DNA of 12,951 nucleotides from an uncultured Sediminibacterium sp. (GTDB lineage: Bacteria > Bacteroidota > Bacteroidia > Chitinophagales > Chitinophagaceae), in assembly GCA_937907555.1 (NCBI GenBank), contig CALEST010000098.1, forward strand, positions 1 to 12,951. The letters run 5' to 3'. A program made the translations under genes and the position numbers. The notes under the pieces were generated by a model. It worked only from the letters and a program-made list of their open reading frames with translations, did no database searches and was not told the DNA's origin. Positions 5,781-12,800 of the stretch are shown here, piece by piece (within the stretch, counting starts at the first letter, position 1; each line of letters opens with the position of its first letter).

Positions 5781-6164
5781 ATGGCGTATATACTGAATCT
5801 GGTTAATTTTAAAGATACCCGTGGTGAGTTGACAGTACTGGACAATGCCGAACGATTACTCCCTTTTAAAATCAAACGTGTATTCTATATTTATAATGTA
5901 GATGAAACAGCCAGGGGAGGACATAGGCATCACGAAACAGTGCAAGCTGCCATTTGTATTCATGGTTCCTGTAAAGTCTGGAACAATGATGGGGAGCAAG
6001 TAGAGGAGTTTCTGTTAGACAATCCTTCCAAGTGTCTGATATTAGAAACAAAAGACTGGCATAAAATGTATGATTTCTCCAGAGATGCTGTTTTACTGGT
6101 ATTTGCTTCCACTACTTTTGACTCTTCCGATTATATTTACGAGCCTTATCCTGAAAAAATATGA
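5781..6164 (+). CDS. fdtA: dTDP-6-deoxyhexos-4-ulose 3,4-ketoisomerase (FdtA/QdtA-like)
   Basis: The 127-residue cupin closely follows the sugar 3,4-ketoisomerase pattern: FKDTRGELTVLD near the N-terminus, LPFKIKRVFYIYNV (27-40, with Y36), ARGGHRHHETVQAA with H48 and H50 in the place of the two catalytic histidines of FdtA, then IHGSCKVWNNDG, DWHKMYDFS and FDSSDYIYEPY. FdtA and QdtA shift the keto group of dTDP-4-keto-6-deoxyglucose from C4 to C3, preparing it for amination. FdtA (galacto, leading to Fuc3N) and QdtA (gluco, leading to Qui3N) differ in product and cannot be told apart here. The second motif position is HRHH where FdtA has HAHK. There is no fused acetyltransferase, unlike WxcM-type proteins. 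Its TGA overlaps the start of the next gene (ATGA), implying translational coupling. Confidence 0.82.
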   Translation: MAYILNLVNFKDTRGELTVLDNAERLLPFKIKRVFYIYNVDETARGGHRHHETVQAAICIHGSCKVWNNDGEQVEEFLLDNPSKCLILETKDWHKMYDFSRDAVLLVFASTTFDSSDYIYEPYPEKI

Positions 6165-7246
6165 TACCGTACGATTGCTTATCCAAAGTGAATGAGCCTT
6201 ATACCCTTTTATTTGAAAAAAGGTTTAGCCAGTTCCTGGATAAAGGCTGGTATGTATTAGGGGATGAGGTTAAGAAATTCCAGCAGGATTTTGCACGATA
6301 CAATCAGATGAATCATTGTGTTGGGGTTGCCAACGGACTGGATGCTTTGATACTGGCCATCTGGGCCTTGCATTTACCAAAAGGCTCTGAAATAATCGTT
6401 CCTTCCAATACCTATATCGCTTCTATTATTTCCATAATTCATGCCCATTGCAAACCTGTATTGGTAGAACCCGATATTGCTACTTACAATATTGATCCGC
6501 AGAAAATTGAAGAAGCCATCACACCCAAGACCAAAGCCATTATGGTAGTTCACCTCTATGGCAAGTGTTGTGAAATGGATCCTATTTTATCCATTGCGGA
6601 TAAACATGGACTGCATGTAATTGAGGATTGCGCTCAGGCCCATGGTGCCAAATACAAAGGTAGAATGGCCGGTACTTTTGGCATTATGAGTGGATTCAGT
6701 TTTTATCCCAGCAAAAATCTGGGTGCTCTGGGTGATGCGGGTGCCATTCTTACCAATGATCCGGAACTCTGTGAAGAACTGAAAATGATCCGTAATTACG
6801 GATCACATGGAAAATATTACAATGAAGTGGTGGGATACAATAGTCGTCTCGATGAAATACAGGCTTTGTTTCTGGAAGTGAAATTACCCTATTTGGATAA
6901 AATCAATAATCACAAACGCAAGCTGGCTGCCATGTACCTGCAGCAGCTGAAAGATGATTTTATTCTCCCCGTTGTTCACCCGGATTATCACGATGTATAT
7001 CATATTTTCAATATCCGTCATCCAAAAAGGGCGGCTTTGAAAGAATACCTGCTTAAACTGGGTATCGGAACGGAAATTCATTATCCGGTTCCCCCCAATA
7101 AGCAAAAAGCCATGAGAGAACTACTGGGTCATTTGAGTTTCCCCATTTCTGAAACCATTCATGAAACCACATTAAGCCTTCCTTGTTCGGCCTGCCATAC
7201 AGAAGTGGCAATTCAGCAGGTAATTGATGCATTGAATGCATTTTAG
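6161..7246 (+). CDS. fdtB: DegT-type dTDP-3-keto-sugar aminotransferase (FdtB/QdtB-like)
   Basis: The 361-residue protein is a PLP-dependent aminotransferase of the DegT/DnrJ/EryC1/StrS family. Visible family marks are the N-terminal GWYVLGDEVKKFQQDFA, GVANGLDALILA (54-66), the PSNTYIAS segment, IEDCAQAHGA with D156 for the PLP ring nitrogen, and SGFSFYPSKNLGALGDAGA with K185 as the PLP lysine. The C-terminal part has IGTEIHYPVP, a typical substrate-proximal motif. Following a 3,4-ketoisomerase with a four-base overlap, the probable reaction is transfer of an amino group from glutamate to the 3-keto sugar, giving dTDP-3-amino-3,6-dideoxyhexose. Substrate stereochemistry is unproven. No terminator follows; the -33 box of the rplK promoter starts at the very next base. 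Confidence 0.85.
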   Translation: MIPYDCLSKVNEPYTLLFEKRFSQFLDKGWYVLGDEVKKFQQDFARYNQMNHCVGVANGLDALILAIWALHLPKGSEIIVPSNTYIASIISIIHAHCKPVLVEPDIATYNIDPQKIEEAITPKTKAIMVVHLYGKCCEMDPILSIADKHGLHVIEDCAQAHGAKYKGRMAGTFGIMSGFSFYPSKNLGALGDAGAILTNDPELCEELKMIRNYGSHGKYYNEVVGYNSRLDEIQALFLEVKLPYLDKINNHKRKLAAMYLQQLKDDFILPVVHPDYHDVYHIFNIRHPKRAALKEYLLKLGIGTEIHYPVPPNKQKAMRELLGHLSFPISETIHETTLSLPCSACHTEVAIQQVIDALNAF

Positions 7247-7277
7247 TTTGGCTGTTTCAAATAAATCATTACCTTTG
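7247..7277 (+). promoter_or_regulatory. Bacteroidota-type promoter of rplK-rplA-rplJ-rplL
   Basis: TTTG (7247-7250), a 19-base spacer and TACCTTTG (7270-7277) match the phylum consensus. The -33 box abuts the stop codon of the aminotransferase gene. It shares CATTACCTTTGCC and a following CCCAAAA with the tRNA-tuf promoter, suggesting joint control of the two translation operons. The leader to rplK is about 80 bases. Confidence 0.88.
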
Positions 7278-7286
7278 CCGCCCCAA

Positions 7287-7298
7287 AAGTTCTTTTTT
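7287..7298 (+). promoter_or_regulatory. Leader element AAGTTCTTTTTT, copy 3
   Basis: Third exact copy of the 12-base element, about 10 bases downstream of the rplK -7 box and so near the 5' end of the transcript. AAAGAG follows. The boxA-like core GTTCTTT and the position make an antitermination or initial-transcription role plausible, but this is inference. Confidence 0.4.
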
Positions 7299-7319
7299 AA
7301 AGAGCGATTGAATTTGGGA

Positions 7320-7339
7320 GTCCCGGTTAAAATCGGGAC
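7320..7339 (+). promoter_or_regulatory. Hairpin in the rplK leader
   Basis: GTCCCGG (7320-7326) and TCGGGAC (7333-7339) form a 7-bp stem (one G-T pair) with a TTAAAA loop, ending 26 bases before the rplK ATG. In many bacteria L1 binds the rplK-rplA leader and represses both genes. This stem is a candidate for such a site, but I could not match it to the 23S L1-binding fold. Confidence 0.5.
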
Positions 7340-7365
7340 GCTATTACCAATTAAATCAAATAAAA

Positions 7366-7809
7366 ATGGCAAAAGAAATCTCTGGCTTTGTGAAGCTGCA
7401 GGTGAAAGGTGGTCAAGCCAATCCTGCGCCTCCAGTAGGCCCTGCACTCGGTTCTAAGGGTGTTAACATTATGGAGTTCTGTAAGCAGTTTAATGCTAGA
7501 ACTCAGGATAAAATGGGAAAAGTTGTTCCTGTTCTTATCACAGTTTATTCTGACAAATCTTTCGACTTTGTAATCAAAACCGCTCCTGCTGCTGTGCAGT
7601 TAATGGAAGCTGCCAAGATTCAGAAAGGTTCTAAGGAAAGCAATCGTCAAAAAGTAGGTAAAGTAACTTGGGAACAAGTTGAAGCAATTGCCAAAGACAA
7701 AATGTCTGACCTGAACGCATTTACTTTAAACAGCGCCATGAGCATGGTTGCCGGTACTGCTCGCAGTATGGGTATCACCGTTGATGGTAAAGCCCCTTGG
7801 GAAAATTAA
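7366..7809 (+). CDS. rplK: 50S ribosomal protein uL11
   Basis: The 147-residue protein begins MAKEISGFVKLQVKGGQANP and has the uL11 N-terminal signature APPVGPALGSKGVNIMEFCK with the proline pair of the switch helix. The C-terminal RNA-binding domain includes ITVYSDKSFDFVIKTAPAA and the end segment NSAMSMVAGTARSMGITV. It binds helices 43-44 of 23S rRNA at the GTPase-associated centre and contacts the L10-L12 stalk. The start follows AATAAAA with no Shine-Dalgarno; an overlapping frame reaching back to 7236 is a shadow. It heads the rplK-rplA-rplJ-rplL operon. Confidence 0.97.
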   Translation: MAKEISGFVKLQVKGGQANPAPPVGPALGSKGVNIMEFCKQFNARTQDKMGKVVPVLITVYSDKSFDFVIKTAPAAVQLMEAAKIQKGSKESNRQKVGKVTWEQVEAIAKDKMSDLNAFTLNSAMSMVAGTARSMGITVDGKAPWEN

Positions 7810-7836
7810 TTTATTCACCTACTTAACTAATTAAAC

Positions 7837-8529
7837 ATGTCACTTACTAAAAAAAGAAAAGTAGCGAACACTAAGGTGGATAAAGCAAAGTTTTATTCTC
7901 TTAAGGAAGCTGCATCATTGGTTAAAGAAATCAACTGTACAAAATTTGACAGTTCTGTTGACCTACATATCCGTTTAGGCGTAGATCCTAAAAAAGCCGA
8001 CCAACAGGTACGTGGTACCGTTTCATTGCCTCATGGTACTGGTAAAACCAAGAAAGTATTGGTTTTATGTACTCCTGATAAGGAAGCTGCTGCAAACGAA
8101 GCGGGTGCTGATTACGTTGGATTGGACGAATTCATTGCTAAAATTGAAGGTGGTTGGGTAGATATCGATGTAATTATCGCTACACCTGCAGTTATGCCTA
8201 AGATTGGTAAATTAGGTAAAGTATTAGGTCCTCGTAACTTGATGCCAAACCCTAAAACCGGAACAGTAACCAACGACGTTGCTGCTGCTGTTAATGAAGT
8301 AAAAGGTGGTAAAATCGCTTTCAAAGTAGATAAAACAGGTATTGTTCACGCTTCTATCGGAAGAATTTCTTTCTCTCCTGAAAAATTAGCCGAAAACAGC
8401 ACCGAATTAATCAATGCCATCATTAAGTTGAAGCCTTCTACTGCTAAAGGAACCTACCTTAAAGGAGCTAGCATGGCCAGCACTATGAGCCCTGGTATTG
8501 CATTAGACACCAAATCATTAATGAACTAA
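7837..8529 (+). CDS. rplA: 50S ribosomal protein uL1
   Basis: The 230-residue protein has the normal uL1 length. Recognisable parts are SVDLHIRLGVDPKKADQQVRGTVSLPHGTGK, IATPAVMPKIGKLGKVLGPRNLMPNPKTGTV (the central signature), and KVDKTGIVHASIGRISF. It forms the flexible L1 stalk near the E site and in many bacteria represses its own operon by binding the mRNA leader. It follows rplK by 27 bases, with no Shine-Dalgarno. The gap to rplJ is only 53 bases, shorter than the long L10 leader of E. coli. Confidence 0.97.
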   Translation: MSLTKKRKVANTKVDKAKFYSLKEAASLVKEINCTKFDSSVDLHIRLGVDPKKADQQVRGTVSLPHGTGKTKKVLVLCTPDKEAAANEAGADYVGLDEFIAKIEGGWVDIDVIIATPAVMPKIGKLGKVLGPRNLMPNPKTGTVTNDVAAAVNEVKGGKIAFKVDKTGIVHASIGRISFSPEKLAENSTELINAIIKLKPSTAKGTYLKGASMASTMSPGIALDTKSLMN

Positions 8530-8582
8530 TCCTGGCGATCCTGCTTAGCTGGAAATGACCCGGGTTTTAAAAAAAATTAGTT

Positions 8583-9098
8583 ATGAACAAAGACCAAAAA
8601 AATGAAGTAATTGAAATACTGAAGGAAAAATTCGCTCAGTATAACAACTTCTATATCACAGATACTGAATCCCTGACTGTAGAGCAGGTTTCTAACCTTA
8701 GAAGAACTTGTTTCGACAAGAATGTTGAGATGAAAGTGGCTAAAAACACTTTGATCCGCAAAGCCCTAGAAGCATTGGATGCTGAAAAATATGCGGGTGT
8801 TTTTGATTCTTTACACAATGTAACTGCATTGATGTTCTCTGAGAATCCAAAAGAACCAGCTTTGATTATCAGTTCTTTCCGCTCTAAGGGAAATATGGAA
8901 AAGCCTGTTTTAAAAGCGGCTTTTATTAACGGTGAAATTTACAGTGGTGATAACAACCTGAAAGCACTTACCCAAATCAAGACTAAGAATGAATTGATTG
9001 GTGAAGTAATTGGATTGTTACAGTCTCCTGCCAAGCGTGTTTTGGCTGGTTTGTTACAACACCACGAGAAGCAGGCAGAAGCTGCTGCTGCTGAATAA
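8583..9098 (+). CDS. rplJ: 50S ribosomal protein uL10
   Basis: The 171-residue protein has the uL10 pattern: an N-terminal globular domain (about 1-130) with FYITDTESLTVEQVSNLRR and VAKNTLIRKALE, and a C-terminal helix (about 135-171) for binding L12 dimers, ending in an alanine- and glutamate-rich tail. It anchors the L12 stalk to 23S rRNA. The start ATG at 8583 follows AAAAAAAATTAGTT, with no Shine-Dalgarno. The next gene is rplL, its binding partner, after a 99-base gap with hairpins. Confidence 0.96.
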   Translation: MNKDQKNEVIEILKEKFAQYNNFYITDTESLTVEQVSNLRRTCFDKNVEMKVAKNTLIRKALEALDAEKYAGVFDSLHNVTALMFSENPKEPALIISSFRSKGNMEKPVLKAAFINGEIYSGDNNLKALTQIKTKNELIGEVIGLLQSPAKRVLAGLLQHHEKQAEAAAAE

Positions 9099-9117
9099 TT
9101 ATTGTGTAAATCCCAAC

Positions 9118-9181
9118 GCCCCTGAGGTTCAAATGGGGCACTATTTATAACCATCCGCTGGAGCAAACGCTTTGAAAGCGG
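9118..9181 (+). promoter_or_regulatory. Hairpins in the rplJ-rplL gap
   Basis: GCCCC (9118-9122) can pair with GGGGC (9135-9139). Downstream, two stems compete: CCGCT (9155-9159) with AGCGG (9177-9181), or CGCTT (9168-9172) with AAGCG (9176-9180). They share the same 3' arm 16 bases before the rplL start. The gap may tune rplL translation, since several L12 copies are needed per L10. The structures are read by eye. Confidence 0.4.
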
Positions 9182-9197
9182 TTAAAAAAGTAAAAAA

Positions 9198-9572
9198 ATG
9201 GCAGACGTAAAAGCATTAGCCGAACAACTAGTAGGCTTAACAGTAAAAGAAGTTCAGGAATTAGCTGATGTATTAAAAGCTGATTACGGTATTGAACCAG
9301 CTGCTGCTGCAGTTGTAGTTGCTGCAGGAGACGGTGGTGGCGCTGCTGCTGCTGAAGAGAAAACATCTTTTGATGTGATTCTTGTTTCTGGTGGTGCAAG
9401 CAAATTAGGTGTGGTTAAAATCGTAAAAGAATTAACCGGTTTAGGTTTGAAAGAAGCTAAAGACCTAGTTGACGGTGCTCCAAAGCCAGTTAAAGAAGGC
9501 ATTTCTAAGGCTGAAGCAGATGATTTAGCTGCTAAGTTGAAAGAAGCAGGTGCTGAAGTAGAAATTAAGTAA
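9198..9572 (+). CDS. rplL: 50S ribosomal protein bL12 (L7/L12)
   Basis: The 124-residue acidic protein has the three bL12 parts: an N-terminal dimerisation domain (about 1-31, MADVKALAEQLVGLTVKEVQ), an alanine- and glycine-rich hinge (about 32-54), and the C-terminal domain (about 55-124) with EKTSFDVILVSGG, KLGVVKIVKELTGLGLKEAKDLVDGAPKPVKEG. The C-terminal domain recruits and activates translational GTPases such as EF-Tu. It is the last gene of the operon and is followed by a strong terminator. The leader is A-rich (AAAAAAGTAAAAAA before ATG) with no Shine-Dalgarno. Confidence 0.97.
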   Translation: MADVKALAEQLVGLTVKEVQELADVLKADYGIEPAAAAVVVAAGDGGGAAAAEEKTSFDVILVSGGASKLGVVKIVKELTGLGLKEAKDLVDGAPKPVKEGISKAEADDLAAKLKEAGAEVEIK

Positions 9573-9592
9573 TCAACTTCAACATAGTTTGG

Positions 9593-9631
9593 AACCTTCC
9601 CCCTGACATTCAGGCGGGAAGGTTTTTTTTT
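9593..9631 (+). terminator. Intrinsic terminator after rplL
   Basis: AACCTTCCC (9593-9601) pairs with GGGAAGGTT (9616-9624), and within it CCTGA with TCAGG over a CAT loop, with one bulged C. A nine-T run (9623-9631) follows. It ends the ribosomal-protein unit and separates it from rpoB. Confidence 0.95.
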
Positions 9632-9673
9632 AGTTAATTTATCCCCAAATGGCAGTTTGGCGCAAAATTTGTT

Positions 9674-9703
9674 TTTGCGGTTCTAATTGATTCCTTAACT
9701 TTG
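9674..9703 (+). promoter_or_regulatory. Bacteroidota-type promoter of rpoB
   Basis: TTTG (9674-9677), an 18-base spacer and TAACTTTG (9696-9703) match the phylum consensus. CCATCC follows the -7 box, as at the tRNA operon. With the terminator just upstream, this shows rpoB is transcribed apart from rplL, leaving a leader of about 130 bases. Confidence 0.88.
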
Positions 9704-9810
9704 CCATCCTTAAATTTGGGCAATTTAGCGGGTGGACATTTTTATCGCAGATTTTGTGTGATGAATGCGCCGATTGTACGTTAAGAGGATTTTACCATTC
9801 TCCCCAATTA

Positions 9811-9831
9811 TTTTGTACAAAAACCGGTTTT
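9811..9831 (+). promoter_or_regulatory. Two overlapping palindromes before rpoB
   Basis: TTTTGTACAAAA (9811-9822) and AAAACCGGTTTT (9820-9831) are both perfect 12-base palindromes and share three bases. They end eight bases before the rpoB ATG. They might be a protein-binding site or form alternative weak RNA hairpins near the start. The rest of the leader (9704-9810) holds no ORF or structure I can support. Confidence 0.45.
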
Positions 9832-9839
9832 ACATACAT

Positions 9840-12800
9840 ATGTCTACTACATCAATGAACAACAGGGTCGGCTTCGGTAAAACTAAACATTTGGCTGATG
9901 CCCCAGACCTGCTCGACATCCAGTTAGAATCCTTTAAAGAGTTTTTTCAGTTAGAGACTACACCCGACAAGCGTAATGTGGAAGGGTTGTTTCGTGTGTT
10001 TAAGGAAAACTTTCCTATTACAGACACGCGTAACATTTTCGTACTGGAATTCCTGGATTATTTTATTGATCCTCCCCGTTACACTATTGAAGAGTGTATG
10101 GAGCGTGGATTAACCTATGCCGTACCCTTAAAAGCTAAATTGCGTTTAAGTTGTAACGATGAGGAACACGTAGATTTCCAGACCATTGTACAGGACGTTT
10201 TCTTAGGAAATATTCCTTACATGACTCCGCGTGGTACTTTTGTGATTAACGGTGCCGAGCGTGTAGTTGTTTCTCAGCTACACCGTTCTCCAGGCGTGTT
10301 CTTTGGACAGTCTGTACACCCCAATGGTACAAAAATCTACTCTGCCAGAGTAATTCCTTTCAAAGGAGCCTGGATGGAGTTTGCCACTGATATCAACAAT
10401 GTAATGTATGCGTACATTGACCGTAAGAAGAAATTCCCGGTTACTACCTTGTTGCGTTCCATTGGATTCGAAACCGATAAAGACATCCTTGAGCTGTTTG
10501 GTATGGCTGATGAGGTGAAAGCGGACAAGAAAACATTGGCTCATCATGTTGGTAAGAAATTAGCTGCCCGCGTATTAAGAACCTGGGTAGAAGATTTCGT
10601 TGATGAAGATACCGGTGAAGTAGTGAGCATTGAGCGTAACGAAATCGTTATGGAGCGTGACACTGTTCTGGACGAAGAAGCCATTGACACCATTATTGAA
10701 ATGGAAGTGAAGAGCGTATTTATTCAGAAAGAAGACGTAGGTGGTGATTACGCTATCATTTACAACACATTAAATAAAGATACTTCTAATAGTGAATTGG
10801 AAGCGGTTCAGCATATCTATCGCCAGTTGCGCGGTGCAGATGCTCCGGACAATGAAACTGCCAGAGGTATTATTGATAAATTATTCTTCAGCGACAAGCG
10901 CTACGATTTAGGAGAAGTAGGTCGTTACAAGATCAACAGAAAGTTAGGTCTTGACTACCCTTTAACCAAAAAGGTATTAACCAAGCAGGACATTATTGAA
11001 ATCATTAAGTACCTGGTTCGTTTAACCAACGCCAAGGCTGAAATTGATGATATTGACCACTTGAGCAACCGTCGTGTACGTACCGTAGGCGAGCAGTTGT
11101 ATGCTCAGTTTGGAGTAGGTCTTGCGAGAATGGCAAGAACCATTCGTGAGCGTATGAACGTTCGTGACAATGAAGTATTCACCCCGGTAGATTTGATTAA
11201 TGCAAGAACTTTAAGTTCTGTTATCAATTCATTCTTTGGTACTTCTCAGCTTTCTCAATTCTTAGACCAAACCAATCCCCTGAGTGAAATCACGCACAAG
11301 CGTCGAATTTCCGCACTAGGACCAGGCGGTTTGAGCAGAGAGCGTGCTGGTTTCGAAGTTCGTGACGTACACTATTCTCACTATGGTCGTTTGTGTACCA
11401 TTGAAACTCCTGAAGGTCCGAACATTGGTTTGATTTCCACTTTATGCGTACACGCAGCTATCAACGATATGGGCTTTATTGAAACGCCGTACCGTAAAGT
11501 AGAAAGTGGTAAAGTAAACATGAAAGAACTTACTTTCCTGAGTGCTGAGGAAGAAGATACTGCAAAGATTGCTCAGAGCAACGCACCTTTAAATGAGAAG
11601 GGTGAGTTTGCTGAAGAAAAAGTAGTATCTCGCCAAACCGGTGATTTCCCGATTTTAGATAAAGAAGAAGTGGAATACATGGACGTGGCTCCTAACCAGA
11701 TTGTTGGTTTGAGTGCTTCTTTGATTCCTTTCCTTGAACATGATGATGCCAACCGTGCTTTGATGGGATCAAACATGCAGCGTCAGGCGGTTCCGTTGAT
11801 TGTTCCTGAAGTGCCGATTGTAGGTACTGGTTTGGAAGCTAAAGCGGCCCGCGATGCCCGTATCCAGATTCACGCTGAGGGCAATGGTGTGGTTGAGTTT
11901 GTAGATGCAAATGAGATTCATGTTCGTTACGATAGAAATGATTTAGATCGTTTGGTAAGCTTTAATGACGACTTACAGGTTTACAAACTGACTAAGTTCA
12001 TTAAAACCAACCAGGCTACCTGTATCAACCTTAGCCCTGCAGTTAAGAAGGGTCAGGTGGTTAAGAAAGGTGATTTCCTAACTGAAGGATATGCTACCAA
12101 AGACGGTGAATTGGCCTTAGGCCGTAACCTTCAGGTTGCATTCATGCCTTGGAAAGGATACAACTTTGAAGATGCGATTGTTATCAGTGAAAAGGTTGTT
12201 AGAGAAGATTTATTTACATCTGTACATATTGATGAGTACGAATTGGAAGTTCGTGACACCAAGTTGGGTGAAGAAGAATTGACCCCGGATATTCCAAACG
12301 TTTCTGAAGAAGCAACCAAGGATCTGGATGAGAATGGTATTATCAGAATTGGTGCTACCATTAAAGAGGGTGATATTCTGATTGGTAAGATTACGCCTAA
12401 AGGAGAGTCTGATCCAACCCCAGAAGAAAAACTATTGCGTGCCATCTTTGGTGACAAAGCCGGTGATGCAAAAGATGCTTCATTGAAAGCTCCTAATGGT
12501 ACAGAAGGTGTAGTAATCGATAAAAAATTATTCCAACGCGCTAAGAAAGATAAGAACGGCAAGATTCGTGAAAAAGCATTGTTGGAAAAAGTTGAGAAAG
12601 TACATCAGCAAAATGTAGAAGCCATTAAAGAATTATTGTTAGAGAAACTACAGACCTTGTTGAAAGACAAAGCTTCTGCAGGCGTTAGCAATAACTTCGG
12701 TGAAATGTTGATTGGTAAGGGTGCAAAATTCAATCAGAAGAATCTGAGCACTATCGATTACCAGAACGTGAATCCATTGGGCTGGACAGGTGATGCAAAA

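Noticed and set aside
7236..7457. A 73-codon plus-strand frame spanning the rplK promoter
   Set aside because: It crosses the promoter and overlaps the first 92 bases of rplK in another frame; its peptide resembles no known protein.
9145..9399. Minus-strand frame with a glutamine- and leucine-rich peptide
   Set aside because: It mirrors the GCT-rich alanine hinge of rplL and has low-complexity composition, so it is a shadow frame.
11238..11320. Possible natural rifampicin resistance from M515L- and N518T-like differences in RpoB
   Set aside because: The main resistance positions (Q513, D516, H526, S531 in E. coli numbering) are all the sensitive residues, and these differences are conservative.
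12131..12562. A 143-codon minus-strand frame within rpoB
   Set aside because: The plus strand encodes conserved RpoB without interruption; the antisense peptide is serine-rich with no recognisable domain.
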